From positions 434,001 through 498,000 of the forward strand of contig WBMW01005873.1 in assembly GCA_013396635.1 (NCBI GenBank): a stretch of 64,000 nucleotides of DNA. Reading direction: 5' to 3'. The notes beneath the pieces were generated by a model. It searched no databases and had not been told where the DNA came from. It saw only the letters and a list, made by a program, of their open reading frames with translations. Every line of letters begins with the position of its first letter. Within the stretch, counting starts at the first letter, position 1. Made by a program: the position numbers and the translations under genes. The stretch comes from Penelope pileata. Taxonomy: Eukaryota; Chordata; Aves; Galliformes; Cracidae. Shown one piece after another: positions 11,835-25,800 of the stretch.

Positions 11835-14800
11835 AAACGTAGGGCAGCGATTAACCACGTTGCTCGCTCACTGCTGTTTCTCCATGTGCTCATTCAGGGC
11901 TGCCAAACCAGCCGCATTCCAGAGAGGGAGATTTGAAGAAAAGCAGGGATTTAACATCACATTAAGAACCTATTTACTGAAACAGTGAGATGCCAACTGA
12001 AACTTGGCGTGAAACAAAACTGACTGCATCTCATTGCCTAAAAGCTCAGCCTAATAATGGTGTTTATCTGTTGAGCACAATGCAAATTCGAGTTGCAGGG
12101 GACAGCATAGGCCTGAAGTACAGGGTGTTCTGCAGCAGACTCGAGCTATTTTCAACGCTTGAGATTTGTGAAGTGGTTTGCTGCAATTGCTGGAATATAA
12201 TAGTCCTATTAATCAAAGCTTGAATATCTTCCTTTTCTGCTTAGCCACAAAACTTTCTGAGAAGCATAAACAAAAATAGTCAGAATGATACATGGTTAAA
12301 TTTAATTACTATTATTACTTCAATCATCATTACCATTATTATTTCACTCCACTCAGGATCCAAACCAAAACCAAAACATCATATTTTAATGTTATCACCC
12401 TCTTCAGCATTTCAGAGGTGCCCATTAATGCTAGTTTTTGAAGAATGCGTATCCCACAATAAAGCCAATTTCCAATTGACACCATGCTGCTTTAGTATTC
12501 CCTCTGGCCTTCTGCCCTCCTGGGATCCCAGGGAGCTGCAAATGATTTTGTGCTCTAGATTTTCTTCAGCTTCTTCCACATTTGTCAGTCCCATCTTGGC
12601 TCTTCAAACAAATTTCACCACTGAGAGCAAGGATGGATTCCATCGTAGGACACTCTTCACCAGTTTCCCATTGAATAGCATGTCTTCTAGCAGTATTCCA
12701 TGGAAAGTACCTAAACAACCAACAAACCTACATCAAAAAAAAAAAAAAAAGCATTATATTTTATAGTCCTACTTTTTCAGCTTTATCTGATGAGTAGTTC
12801 TTAATTTATTCTCAAAATCAGACCTATTGTGATCTATTTTCAGCATTGCAAGAGATTCAATATGTCACTGCAAGGCAGGGAGGCTGATCACTCCTCCGTG
12901 TGCTCCCCCAGCCCCACATCCAAAGGATTGGTAATCCAAGGATTACCAAAAGAGAAGGTAAAAAACAAAACTTTGGAATCTTCAGAGAACGTGAACCAGT
13001 TTTCCAGCCCCAATCTGGCTGCCCTTTCCCTCCCAGTTCTCTACTCCTGGCACACGTGCTGGGCAGAAGCAATGTCTGCCAGTTTTGGGAGACACGGCCC
13101 AAAACAGAGACCAGTCTCCAACTAACACAGTGCCAAGTTTGTTTTAGCTATTCCCCTGCCTTTCTTCGTTTGGGCAAGCCATATAATACTTTCTGGGCAC
13201 CTCAGTCAACAATACCCCTCTCCTGTTTGCTTGAAAACATATCGCTTCTGCCTACAAAATAAATGCTGATTGATTTATTTTAGCTAATTTCCTTGTTAAG
13301 AGACAACAGCAACAACAAAGAATCAACAAAACCAGAGCAAAACCAAGGTTTTTGTCAACTTAATCTGCAGTATTTCACACTGCAGACTTCTGACTCACCT
13401 GGTTTCCCTTGTTGTTTTGCATCTGAGCACATTTTCTTTGACTCTTTGACTTGCAGGCTTAAGTGACTGCATGCTGCCCAAACAAAATGCCCTCCAGAGT
13501 GGATGAGACTGCAAAGTACTGAGCACTTTGATAAATAATTTGTACCTTTCTTCAGGGCAGTGTGGACTGCTCATTCCTAAAGAACTCAGACCATTTCCAT
13601 ACAGCCCTCATAATCTTTTGGAAGGTATACTTACAGAATTAAGTGCTGGTCAGGCTTAGCCTCTGAGAGCCTCAAAGTACCTTTCATGAGTTATATCTAG
13701 TCCGTGCAATTAGCTAAATTATGGTTTAGGTGATTACACTTTGTAAACGTGAATTTCTGACAGTTCCAGCTATATCCTCTGTTGTTCATTACCTCCACCC
13801 CCTCTTTTGCCTCGTGAGAGATGAAGAAGGAAAAATGCGACCTCAGTCAGTGCTTTCACTCTTACTTAAGGTAACAAGTTGAAATGTTGGATTTCTTCTG
13901 AAAAAGAAATCTCGGAAAGAAATGTAACTTGCAACATTTTGGCTCAGCTTGACTTTAAGTTATGCCTGTTTGTGTCACCAGTGAACTGCAGTTTGCATGG
14001 CCCATGCTCCCCAGCCAGCTCCTCCAGCAGTAGAAAGCAGCAACTTGAGGTGTTTGATGATAAAAATCAAATTGGGCATTGCAGCACCTCAGGCAAGCAA
14101 AGACAAACCTCTAGGCAATCAGATATAGCATTTCATCCTGATTTTCTGGCATGTTTTTTCCCCCACAAAAAAGAAAAAAAAAAAGTCTACATTTCTCCCA
14201 TGGAAAATACCTACTAAAGATACTATAAATATTTACCAATAAAACATTACCCAAACAAAATTCTTGAAATTTCAGTGGAACCACAGTGCTGCAATCTCAC
14301 ACCCTGCAAATGGTCAATGATTGCCTCTGTGAATTAGTCTCTGCTTTTTAAAGGGAGCTTTTCTTTTTGTTACCTTCAAACAAAACAGGGTTGGGCATGT
14401 AGAATTTAAAGAAGGCTGTAAAGCACTTTGGAGTGTAACATAAAAGAACGTTATTTCTCCTAAAAGAAAAGAAAGACCTTAATTTTTTAGAAGGAGTAGC
14501 TCCACCAGTTTTAAATCAGACATCTTGCACACTGTTAATTGAATGGGATTCTCTGCAAATGCATTTTCTTTGCTGAAGGGGAGCTGATATTTTCTGTTGG
14601 GAAATTGTATGCTGCGTGAAACATTGTGAACATGGTGAATCAGAAAGAGATTTGATTTCCCCATGGAAAATGTCATTAAAGAAATCATTGCCATTCTTTG
14701 TGAGCCATTTTAATGGTTTGTTTAAAAAAAAATGAAAATCAAAAATTCTCTGGGATTTGCTTAGGTTTGGGGTTTTTTTTGCTGTTACATCTTGAGATTT

Positions 14801-15030
14801 GTGCAGAAACCTGGCGTATATAGCATTAAAAATGCCTACAATCCAATTTTCTGTCAAAAATAGTTCAGATAGGATATTTTTCAGTAAATCCTAGTGAAGA
14901 AATTTTGACATTTTTCCTTTCAAGCTATATATATCATTTGGAGAACACATTAGTCTTTTCAGAGCAGACAGCATGTAGGTTTAGATAACTTTGTTGAGAG
15001 CAGTCAGCACATATCTCAGAAGACAAGTAA
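11835..15030. other. Unique non-coding sequence
   Basis: No gene seen. It contains a degenerate ATT-rich simple stretch near 12305-12350, an A16 run at 12735-12750 and a CAA-rich stretch near 13303-13345. Open frames are short and unrecognised. Confidence 0.6.
12735..12750 (+). repeat. A16 homopolymer
   Basis: An uninterrupted run of 16 A. The 100 bases upstream show no retroposed gene or SINE that I recognise, so it is called a simple repeat. Confidence 0.95.
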
Positions 15031-15039
15031 GGAAAAACA

Positions 15040-15180
15040 ATTCTGTAATTACATTTCTATGCATTAATATGATTAAAATATACATTTCCATAATTCATAT
15101 TTTGAAAATGTTAAGAGATTTTTTTAAATGAGCATAGAATTAAATGAATGTACAACTAATTAATTACAGAAACAGAAAAA
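15040..15180. other. AT-rich block with homeodomain-type sites
   Basis: Contains CTGTAATTACA, GCATTAATATG and ACTAATTAATTACAG within 140 bp. Clustered TAAT cores are common in vertebrate conserved non-coding elements but also arise by chance in AT-rich DNA. Conservation cannot be judged from one sequence. Confidence 0.3.
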
Positions 15181-15189
15181 ATCCACTCT

Positions 15190-18100
15190 CTGCTGCAGCA
15201 TTTTCTTGTCAAGACAACAATCTTCTTTAAAATTTTATGCAAAGTTTGCTGTATTTTAGAAATACTCATGAGTTCTTCTCTATTAAACATATTGTATATG
15301 CAGCTGAAAACTAATTTATTACATGGGATAACTTGTCACTTGAAGTGCAAAAAATATATTCCATTCATGGCATACGTCCAGCAAAATCATAAGGGAAAGT
15401 GACATATCTTGTTTCCGGCTTTGCTTTGTCTTTTTTCCCCCAGGTACAAAAGTAAAGCAACTGTTAGCACAGCTCTGCTGATAAATTCATAACCTGTCCT
15501 CTTTCTCACACAGTAAAAAATAAATAAATAAAATAAAGCAAAACTTGTTTCTACCTCTATTGAAATGTCACAACTCTGTGACTTTGATAGGTGCTGATAA
15601 GGCCCTAAATAAATAAATGTGAGCTAATTCTTGGGATTTCAAACAGCAGCCTTTCTAGCAGAGTGCATGCTCCTAAGAAAAGGGCTATTCTCCAAAGAGT
15701 GTCTGCAGAGCAGTGCAGATAATAGAAAGTCATTAAATGTACACACACAAGCCTCGTGTGTCTACCTTCTGCCTTCCTTTCTTTTGGAGCTGACAGCACC
15801 TTAGGGTCCTCTTACCCTTAGGACAGGGCAGCTGCATTCAGTCCTGTGTTGACCAGCGTCCATTTCCCTGTGCTTGCCTCAATATGGGCACAGCAGAGGT
15901 GATCTTTTTCCTGTCCCCACACCCATTGCCATGACTCAGCCATGGGAAGCCCATGATGGGAGGCTGGAGCCAGCACGCCCAGGGTGCAGGGGTGTCTCCC
16001 ACTGTGTGGGTATCAAACCACAACATCCATCTAGCCACCTGGAGAGAGCCACAAAAACTGTTGCAAGGCCATGGACATCTCACCCCATCTGTTGAGGAAA
16101 ATTTCTGAGCCACATCCTGCTGTGGGCAAGCAGAAACAACAGACCTTTGTTACTCACCACCATATTCTCTGTGAAATACAGTTTCTCTTTTCTGTTGCCC
16201 TTCTCCCAGCTCTTTCTGGGAGACCTCTGAACCTCTGAAGTTCCTTCGCACTTCACCCTACCAAGGTATCCTCTGCTACAATCATCTGACAACCAATTTC
16301 CAAAACACTCCTTGACATTTAGGTGTGTTCCCAGATGTAAATGTTGATAGCAATCAGATTTAAAACCAGCCTTTGGCCTGGCAGATCACTAGACTGTGAA
16401 TAAAACATGGAGATAGATACCTGGGTGTCTGATCAGCAGTAGATATGCTGATAACTTTCATGTGCAGCACAAATTGTAAGTGTGACAGGACTCATTATCC
16501 ATAAATCACCAGTTGGATTGTGGTTAACTTTCCATGGTAACAGATAAAACACACTCTCTCTCCCTCATTAGCTGAGCACCGACAAAGCACTGCAGGGATC
16601 TTTCTGCTGCACAGGAAACATCTGCCTGGATTAAACTTCAGGAGATCTCCCACAAAATCTTTTCATCTGAAGTGTCTCTGCAGGTGAAGTATCACACGGC
16701 AGAGCGAGAACTGTCCCCTGCCCCGGGGCAGGAGCAGCCACCTTCACGCACACAGCTCACCGCAGTCCACAAAGTCCCAAGCCCCAGAAACAAAGCTCTC
16801 CCTGGTCCTCCTCCAACCCTCTCCCAGCAACAAGCCTTCAATGGGTCACAGGTGCTTGACTCACAGTTCCAAAGCCACATTCGAGTGGGATTTCAAATGG
16901 GGCTTTATCTTCTTCTGTGCTTTTGCTTACTGAAGAGGCTCCAGCTCACACGCTCTGAAGATCGATCCATCTGGGCAGTTTTCTCTCTGGCTCAGTCACG
17001 GTCTCACCTGCAATAAATTACTTGTAAACTTCTACAGCATACTCAGACTGCCTCTCTCTGCCTCTCTTTTTTCTACTTACCTTTGGTGCTCATGAAATAT
17101 GTGACAAAACTGCTTGCGTGCTCAGTGTGCTGGGATCTCAGCTTTTTATCACCATTGTGTTGTTCTCTTTTCTGTTTCTCTTAGCATGTGACAGGGCAGT
17201 AAAATCCTTGGGGCAGGGATTACACATTAGCAGTGTGCTTCCAGGGCTCCAGGATGAGTGAAGTGATGGTCCTTAGCTGAATCCCAGAGATGTTACTGCT
17301 GCATCCATGAATTCACAAATTAGACAACCTGCACCCTTCTAAGAGCATTTCTACTGGAAAATAAGTCTTTAGATAATCACATCTCATAAAATCCACAGAA
17401 ATTAAAGAACAGAGGCTCTTTTTCAGAACAACAATAAAAGATCTGAAGGATCAAAGAAATGGCTGGAAAAGAGAAGACTGGGAGGTAAATTCCCCCTGAT
17501 GTTGTCACAGTATGATCATGATGCTGCTGGATAGTGATTTTTTTACAGATAGTATTAGTTATTAAAAGATTGGTAAGAATGTAACGATTGCTAGCAAATA
17601 TTCTCCTACAAAAAAGCAAAAGAAAATAGCGAAAATGATGTGGTAGAGGTAGCATCCTGACACAGGGTCCTGGAAGACCAAATGAGCTGGTTTTTTTGCT
17701 GCTGTGCACTTGTGAGAGGCAGTGACTAGAGAGTGATTCAGCAAATGGAAGGTAAGTGCTTGTTGGCTCTGGCTCAGGCCAGATCCTTTTCCATCAGAGC
17801 AAGAAAGCATGTACTCAGACCAGGTACAAGGAAGGGGAAGGGGAAAGTGAAAGGAGATCAATCTCCTTGTGTTGTTGCCTGCAGCAGCATAGTCCACTGC
17901 TACAGACTGGGAAGGTAACAGCCACTCTCTCCAAACAATTTCAGAGGTTTTTTTACAAGGTATTAATCAACCCTCTGGTTAAATAGCTCTTCCCACGATC
18001 GTCATGTGCATACACGAGTTACTGGATGTCAATCAGTTACTCAGATTCTTGCAGAAAGTTTATAGGTTTACAAAAAGCACCTCACTGTTCTGTACTTTGC

Positions 18101-20640
18101 TCCCACTTCTCATAATATCTTTCTGAAATGGAAGCCAGGCCTGCTTGCTGTCATACCTCCACCAGCTTCCACCAAACCACAACCAAAACCAAAGAGCTCT
18201 GCTACTTGGCTGTAACTCCTGGGCTGCCTGGCCCTAACAACGCTCCTTTCCAGAGCCAGGGGTATTACCCACGGGTCCCAACTTCCTTGCTCTAAACAAT
18301 GGACTAAACTACGCTTGCTGTGACTTTCCTCTTCAGCAGCTGGTGTGTCTCTGAGCAGCCCACAGATCAGAGGAATTCACATGAAGTAGCAGGTGTCCTT
18401 TTCAGAAAGGACTCCATTTGGCAGCCAGCGGTCACCATGGCATTTGCAACGCTGCTTTCCTCTGTTTCTAACAATTAGGAGCCTGTAGTCTTAAGAAGCA
18501 GTAAGCAGCTCCTGATATGCACTGATAATCCCCCAAGCCTGATGGCACTTGCTACAACAGGCAGAAGGCACTGCTGCCGAGATTCTGGTCTACTCTGCCT
18601 TGCTTGTTTTCATCCCTGAGAGTTAAGGCTGGGAGCCTCCTTCTCTCAAAATGCCTCGACTCTTCACTCCCAACCCCGTTATAATCCATATGCAACCCTT
18701 TCTAAGTTTCTCTTTGCCACTTTTTTTTATTTGTCTTTGGTGAACCTTGTTACTGATCATGCTGATGTTAGCATAGGAAAATGTAACCAGCAATAATGTA
18801 CAGAGAAGGCCTAAGGGTAGAGAAAGACAATGCGGGCTGCCAAAGAGGATCCACGTGCTAGTGCCCAGGAGACCCAATAATAGTTAACTTCTATGGGCTG
18901 CAACTGTGCTGATGTTCCTCTCGCCTTCCTTAATCACACACATTTACCTTGTATTGATGCTTGGATGATTTGTATGCCTAGGATTTCTGCTGAATTTCAA
19001 GAAGAAATATAATAACCCCAAACGTACAGCATTGTGTCAGCTGAGGATGAGTATTTATTTCTGGCGCGTTGCATTTCTTTTCTGCTGTGCTGTCAGATTG
19101 TCTGCAGGGCAGCAGCACCCAGCGTAGCAGGTGAATCACTGCACTTCATTCCACAGTGTGATTTATATTTCTCCAGTTTTGGTCATGCTGTTTCTGCCTC
19201 TTGTATTTATTGCCTTTTTTCAGGCACTGCACTTAAAACTAGGATCATGCTCCTCTGTGCTCTCACAGCTCGCAGAACCATTTATGCCTACCAGGATTGC
19301 AAGTCATTTCATTGAAATGACTGATTTATACCTGACTTGAACATCAGGGCCTTTTTTACATAGGGACAGAGTAGGCAGTTGTGTACAATGGAAAATTATT
19401 TAGGTCTAGAAGACCAGAACTTTTAGCAAGCATGAAGGAAGGAAACTGAGACATCCGACTGCAACTGTACAGTGGTGGATATCCTGGGCTTCATTTTCCT
19501 TGAAGATCTCGTTGTTGTTAGACTACTCAGAGCTTATCTCTGTCAGGAGATTATAGTTTTAAGCTCTGTTCTCCACCTGCTTCTACAGCTTCCAGGAGGA
19601 GATGGGTGTTTCCTGTCCCCCCACAATCCCTCTTCCTCTGGCAGTTGGTCCTGCATTACCAGAGGTGGGTCTGAAAGTGCCAATGAAATACCAATGCAGA
19701 ACGGGATTACAGTGTGGCCAGGAGCTGTGTAGGAAGACCTCAATCATCTGTTGCAGCAGACATGGAGTTACTCAGTTACAGTCTGTATACTTCTCAAGAA
19801 GGTCACTTGTAGGGGTAACAGTCCTGTAATCGTGTTAAACATCGAACTGTGATGAGAGAAAAAGATCTTACTTCATTCTCACCTGCTACAGAATTTAGTC
19901 TATGTACTAGGACACCTTGAAAGTGGCAGTGCACATTTACAGCTACCAAGAATCTGCTCCATGCTTGTGCCTCCCAAACCCTTCAAAGATCACCACTATT
20001 TGGCAAAGAAATGTGTATTACTGATGGAATGCAGCCAACAGGACTCTGTTCTTCATCCACTGCAAAGGCACTGAGTCAGAGCAGGGACTGACCACAAGAG
20101 CAAGCTAGAATCTTCTTCTAAAACATCATCATTAGTGGCTTGGCTGTTGGCTGACTGCAACCAGTATAACAGTCTTCATATTGCAAAATAGTTCTTGATG
20201 GATATTAAATTCCTGAGGTCAAAACAAAATCACACAGGTGGGAGGTAAAGGAAAGTCACCTAGAAATTTCTGAACTGCATTCTTAATCGACCATTATAAT
20301 TTCCCTTGATGGAAAAGCAATATTTTGCAAATAGTCAAAAACAGAGAGTGTTGTGGGGTGAGGACTGTCTCTTTTGTTCTGGCTATTTACAGGTCTGGGA
20401 GAACGAGCATCCTTGCTACAAAATAAGCAATAAAGCTTTGTCCATAGGTCATTAACAGGAGAAAATAATGTGCAGGCACAGAGAAATATGCAGCAGTATT
20501 TGCAATATCAGAAGCCTTAAAAATTGTTGAGTGCTAATAAGAAAACCTTTTATAACTGCTTTCTCCAATTTCTTAAATAAAGGAGGAGATTCCCGTTGTT
20601 CTCCTCTCATTCAACCAATCCCAGTGAGCAGCCATTTAGT
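15190..20640. other. Unique non-coding sequence
   Basis: No gene or named transposon recognised. It holds an AAAT-type simple repeat at 15515-15537. The 15.84-16.1 and 16.68-17.0 kb parts are GC-richer, with open frames on both strands that look like composition effects. A possible minus-strand donor at 17079-17081 has no convincing partner acceptor. Confidence 0.6.
15515..15537. repeat. (AAAT)n simple repeat
   Basis: An A run followed by TAAATAAATAAAATAAA. A short microsatellite. Confidence 0.9.
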
Positions 20641-20648
20641 ACCTTTGG

Positions 20649-20694
20649 CAAAGCAGGATAGAGGTTATATACAAAGCAGAATAGAGGTTATATA
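20649..20694 (+). repeat. 23-bp tandem duplication
   Basis: Two adjacent 23-bp units, 20649-20671 and 20672-20694, differ at a single position (CAAAGCAGGAT versus CAAAGCAGAAT, then AGAGGTTATATA in both). The near identity points to a recent duplication. A looser ATATAC-rich tail follows to about 20724. Confidence 0.92.
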
Positions 20695-20699
20695 CTAGC

Positions 20700-23600
20700 A
20701 CCTATATACCAGGACCTACATATCAGCTTGAGCTTCCCAATGTCCTATGATGGTTCTCCACTAGAAATCTGGGAGTCTTCTTGCATTTCTGCTAGTTTCT
20801 CCTTGATATTTTTGTTATGTTCCACTTCAGTTTTTAATAATACGATGCCTGCTGTTACCCAGGCTGGACCGGATGACCTAGGAGTTCTTATCCAGTCCTA
20901 CATTTCAGCGTGTTGTTTGTGACAGTTTCAAGAGGCTGCCATGGATACATGAATTACCCCAATTAATCTCTCAAGAGGGAAGGAAAAAGAGGGCATCAGA
21001 TCCATGCAAAGTGCAAAAGCAGTCAAAATTATCCTAAAACCTTCAAGAGGATAAACATCACTCTTTTCATGACCTTGAAACCTGAGAAATCCCCAATACA
21101 ACTGAAAATGGATAAAGGAACTGTTTTGCTTTTTAGTCATCCCAAAAGTGAAAATCCATTTGACAGGTGTCACAACATCCTGGCTGCTGTCTAACCTCCA
21201 AGGACCACAGGCAATGTGTTAACTTGGCACATTCCTATCGCAGGTGTCAATCCCAGCCAAAATGAAACCCCACACCAACATTCGTGCTCAAGGTCCACTG
21301 TGGAGGGCAAGCAAGGTAACCCATGGCAGCAGTGTCCCTGGGTTAGCTCTGCAGACAGAAAAGCTCACAGACTCCGGGGCTACAAAAGAGTGGGTAGGTC
21401 AAACCTGGCAAAACAGAACCAGTGTTCACATCTAATAACAGTCTTCTCTCTCCAGGAGGTGGATTTAAAACATTCATTTTGTGACCTTTCCTGGAATGTC
21501 CATGGAAAACAATGAAAGACCTTAAGTATTTTTTTTTACTTCCAATTTTGGATGAAAATAAAAATGCTGAGAATCCAGACTTTTCTCATGCAGATCCAGC
21601 AGTAATACTTATTTTCAATTTCAAGAAGAGTTCCTGGGAAAGAACAACTGTCAGTCATATTCATGTCAACTTCTCTATGTTTCCTTGTTTACTGAATGTC
21701 GTCTTGAAACTTCTATTCCCCCAGTGCATCCTTCAGTCCACCATTGCCACTGAGCTGTCAAGGTATGAAATCAGAGGAAAGTGAACAATGAAAAAACTGA
21801 GAGAAAAAGGCAAGATGCAATAAGGAGATCTAGAAGGAGACAAGAGAAGTGGGCCTCTACCCTCCTGATTTTTCCTGAAGGCTGCTTACCTGCCATGCTC
21901 CCCTTACATCTGTATGCCATAGAAAAAAAAAACTATGTAGATCTTATGCTTATGGAGATCTCTTGAAAACATGAGTAAATTTCTAAAGAAGTCAACATCT
22001 GACCTTGTGTCAGCTATGCATATTCTTTTCACTCCTGGCTTCTATCTTCCCATTTGTGACCCCGGCCAAGAACAGAAAATCAAATCAGTCAGCTGTATGT
22101 TCTGGAAAGAAGATTCCTTTGACCAAGAGTTTCAAAAGCCAGTAGACACAACTTTTGATGTCTAAATTTAGATTTTTTGTAGGTTCCCAGGACTCGTTTG
22201 AAGAAACCTCTCTAAGACATCATAGGGGTGTACCCAAAACTCCTGTTTACCTCATTTTCCCTGTTTGCTTTAAGTTGTTTTGAGGCTCTGAGGTGACCTG
22301 TGGAGAGGTGGATGTTAGTATTCCAAACACCAGAAATACAGATTTTTACTACTTAAAGAGCTAAGGGGATTTCCTGGGTTACTACATTCACTCCCTGATC
22401 CATGTCCTAAAATCATAAATTCATACAGTGAACAAGCTCCAGTTTCATGCTCACACTACTTCTTTCCCAGAATAGATTTCCATACTACTGAGAAATCCTA
22501 CCACTTTCGCAATTTTTTGCAGTGTCCCCAGCAAACACAAAAGAAGAGCTCCCTGCTGTGCTTTGTATTTGGTCACCCTTCAGCTCTGTCTCCTCTCAAC
22601 ACCAACCACTCTTCTTTCCACATCACTCATTTTCCAGCCCTTTTACTGTTTTGCTTGATTTGCTTGCTACAATTTGACCCCCTTTCTTTTTTTTTAAAAA
22701 AAAAACACATTTTTTCCCTTCAAACTGTCTCTGGGTAAGTCTGTGACGGCAGTGGAATAAATTCCACTTCTCTCTTCTTGCAATACACGATACTTTTATT
22801 AACATAACCTCAATATAGCATTTCCCTTTTTTGTGACTCTGTCATTTCCAGTTTATCATCCTCTCTATAAATCCTAGTCCCCCTATCCTTTTCAGTGGCA
22901 TTACTGCCTCTTTGGGATGATTATGAACTCAGTGGTAGACTACCAACTACTTAAAAGCAATAAAAGAGATACGTTGCACTTTATCTCAAGCTCAGGACAT
23001 GCTGGGGTATCTATTCTTTATTGGTTTTATTTCTCCCTTCTTTTTTTCCCCACTTCCAGCAGCTGCTTTCAGCAATAGCAATGATAACAACAAAGCAGTT
23101 GAAAATGTTGTCGTTATTTTGATTTAATGAGCTTCTATTCTGTAAGAGAGTCAATACTTCCCAAAAATAACATCAGTGCCTCCTGTAAGACTATTAGAGG
23201 GAGCAGAAAAGTTTGTGATAGCAGCAGAGTCTTTTTTCTTAGTCACTGTGCATCCTTTGGGGCCTGATGGAAGAACAAAAGGGATGTGTTGTTTAATGTC
23301 TGGTAAATCCAGTGCAGGGACTAAAAGATTCTGATAATTTCTGTGGTAGCAGAACAGGATCTTCTATCTGAAAACAAAGTCTCTCATTGCTTCTCACATG
23401 ACGACAAAATGCCTTTACCATAAACAGGGCTGAATGGTGTTTTGCCAGTTAAGTGGGTACCCAAGACGTAAAACTCCCAGTACAGGGGGAAAGGTCACTG
23501 TAAGGATACTTGTGCCAAGAGATGAGAGTAGGAGTGCAGTGCACAGGGCAGCACGTGTGCTTGCTGAGGTCTGTGGATCACTCAGAGTGGAGACAGCTTG

Positions 23601-25500
23601 CACAATAACGACCAGGAGTGCAGGAGGATAATAATTTTAGGGGCAGAAACAGCTGAGGAGCAAAAATTACTGCTGTGCTCACCTGAGCGTGCCAGTGGCA
23701 CTGTAAGCACCAAAGCTGTTCTCACAAAAAGGAACAGGGACGGAAGAAAGCCCAAAGGGCCAGCCATCAGAAATTTGCATCTTTCATAGATATGGGCAGT
23801 TTCATGATTATATGCCTTTTTAGCATCACAATGATAGACCTGCCTTCTCTAAATGGTACTTCCAGCTAAATGGAACTCATCTATTAAATAAACATACAGC
23901 TTTTCACGTACAGCCTTCATACACTCATTTGTATATGATGCTGAAATTTTCTTTCAAAAAGATGTTCAGTCTTAATAAAAGCATGTCCAGCCCTGAAGAA
24001 TCCAATGTAGCCTTCAATAGTTTAGTTTCATGCCTACTTGCCCTAACAATTAGAAAAGTAGTTTATTTCTTCTCTGAACAGTCAGGGTGACCTATGCCTC
24101 CCAATACCCAGTTGGGGACGATTTCAGGCAGTCACAATGTAATATGTGCCAGCAAAGAATCTCAGCTATCCTGCCATGACCCAAATCACTTCAGTTTCTG
24201 GCTTAAGGAAGTGAACTGAGCTCCTGTCTCCCAGGCAAGCACCTGTCCTTGAACACTTTTATCCAGTGGGCTTAATGCAGTGCAGGGCAGAATAGACACA
24301 CCCACTCTAACCACACTGTGTCCAGCAGATCAGCCCAGTTAAGCTCAATCCGTTTATTGATTAAGGATCCATAATATGTGTTGTCAGAGATGCAGAGCTT
24401 ATGCTTCCAAATCCATAACCTTTGGTTTTGTCACAGGTGCTGCAGAAGCTCAAAGCAAAGCCAGATTAATATGCAGAAATCACTAAGAGCATTTATCCTC
24501 GCCGTTGATTACACTTAAACTTTCCATCATGTCACTTAATTCCCGCCTGCCTTCTTCAGAAGCATAAATTAGAATGTCAGCTACAAGAACACCCTTCAGA
24601 AACTTCTGAGAAAAAAAAGCAGGAAATAAAAACACAGAATACAAGCTTCATCTGTGTTTCCTACCAATAAGGATGGAAATCAGCAGGTAAATTAATTGTA
24701 AAAGTATTTAATAAAACTGGTAGTCAAAATGTTTACCCAATCTCCAGTCTGAACTAGTAAAGCATCACAGATGTTTGGTTCATTGCTTGTCCTGTCAGTA
24801 CTAACCCTTTATCCTAACAGGTACATGTGCTAAAATCAACATATAAGTAATAAATGAGCCACTAGAGCTCTGGGCAAGTTAGTTCTGATATCAGAAACAG
24901 GCTGTTTGTAATCACATGGAGCTTCTCATAAGCAAGCCGATAGGCTCCTCAATGGCTTTTCAATTTGTGCGCTTGGTTTATACCCACCTCAAGCACTGTG
25001 CAACGTAGATGCAGCTATAGAGCAAGCTGCCTCGTGGTCTCATCCCAAGACATCTCCCACAGTACAACTACCATCCCATTCATGTCTTATTGAAGTCAAA
25101 GACAAAATTTTCATTGATGCCTGTGTTGATTGCTTCTGCCTCCAGGTTTCCTGCGCTTCTTTATCTGCCACAGAAGGATGGTGTTGTGACAACAGATGCT
25201 TTCTGAGCTCATCAGTTAGTGCTGCATATTCCCACTTGAATCCCTGGTTGATTCTTTGTCTGGCTGCCTGATTTGTGCATTTCTAAGGCATTCATCTATA
25301 GCAACATCAGTTGCTCTGGAAATGATTAGAAGGGGAACAAACACAGGTTTTGTATTGACTTTTAATAGCAATCCTCCCCTTCACGTTGAATAAAGCAATG
25401 GCCTCCACTGGGCTCAGAGCCATGCAGGAGCAGAATTAACCTTTTGTGCTGTGAGACTATGTCAGATGCCAGTGACCTTTACTGAAGCACAAACATATGG
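20700..25500. other. Unique non-coding sequence
   Basis: No gene recognised. It contains A/T homopolymer stretches near 22680-22715. A segment at about 24480-24720 keeps several CpG dinucleotides (CTCGCCG, TCCCGCC) next to AT-rich sequence, a mix sometimes seen in conserved non-coding DNA. Confidence 0.6.
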
Positions 25501-25506
25501 GAAATA

Positions 25507-25800
25507 TGACCTCAGAGGAGAGATTGAAAGAATTAGCATTGTTTAGTCTAGAAGAGAGTAATGAGATACATGACAACGTTCAAATATGTAAAAGCTAACT
25601 CAGTGAGCAATCTGTTCTCCATAAGCCACCTGACATGACAGGAAGTACTGAGCTCAAAGGGCAATAAGGGAGCTTTAGGCTGGGTCTTAGGAAAGTATTC
25701 CTCAATTTAAGGATAGGGAAGCACTGGGAAGCTGGAGAAAATCACTTGTGGAAAGTTGCTTGGCCAATCTGCCAGAGAAGCATTTCCCAAGAGTGGTTCA
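25507..25800 (+). mobile_element. Ancient CR1 fragment (ORF2 C-terminal region), plus strand
   Basis: A decayed CR1 ORF2 tail. AGGAGAGATTGAAAGAATTAGC followed by TGTTTAGTCTAGAAGAGAG matches the 'EERLKEL-LFSLEE' segment. TTCAAATATGTAAAAG matches 'FKYLK'. The later TTTAGGCTGGGTCTTAGGAAAGTATTCCTC matches 'FRLD-RKKFFL', then GGAAGCACTGGGAAGCTGG matches the 'HW' block. There are many indels and stops. It is much older than the copies at 5.5, 42.8 and 60.1 kb and resembles amniote-wide CR1 families. The 3' end is indistinct. Confidence 0.75.

Noticed and set aside
12735..12750. A16 run as the tail of a processed pseudogene
   Set aside because: The upstream sequence shows no recognisable mRNA or poly-A signal at the right distance.
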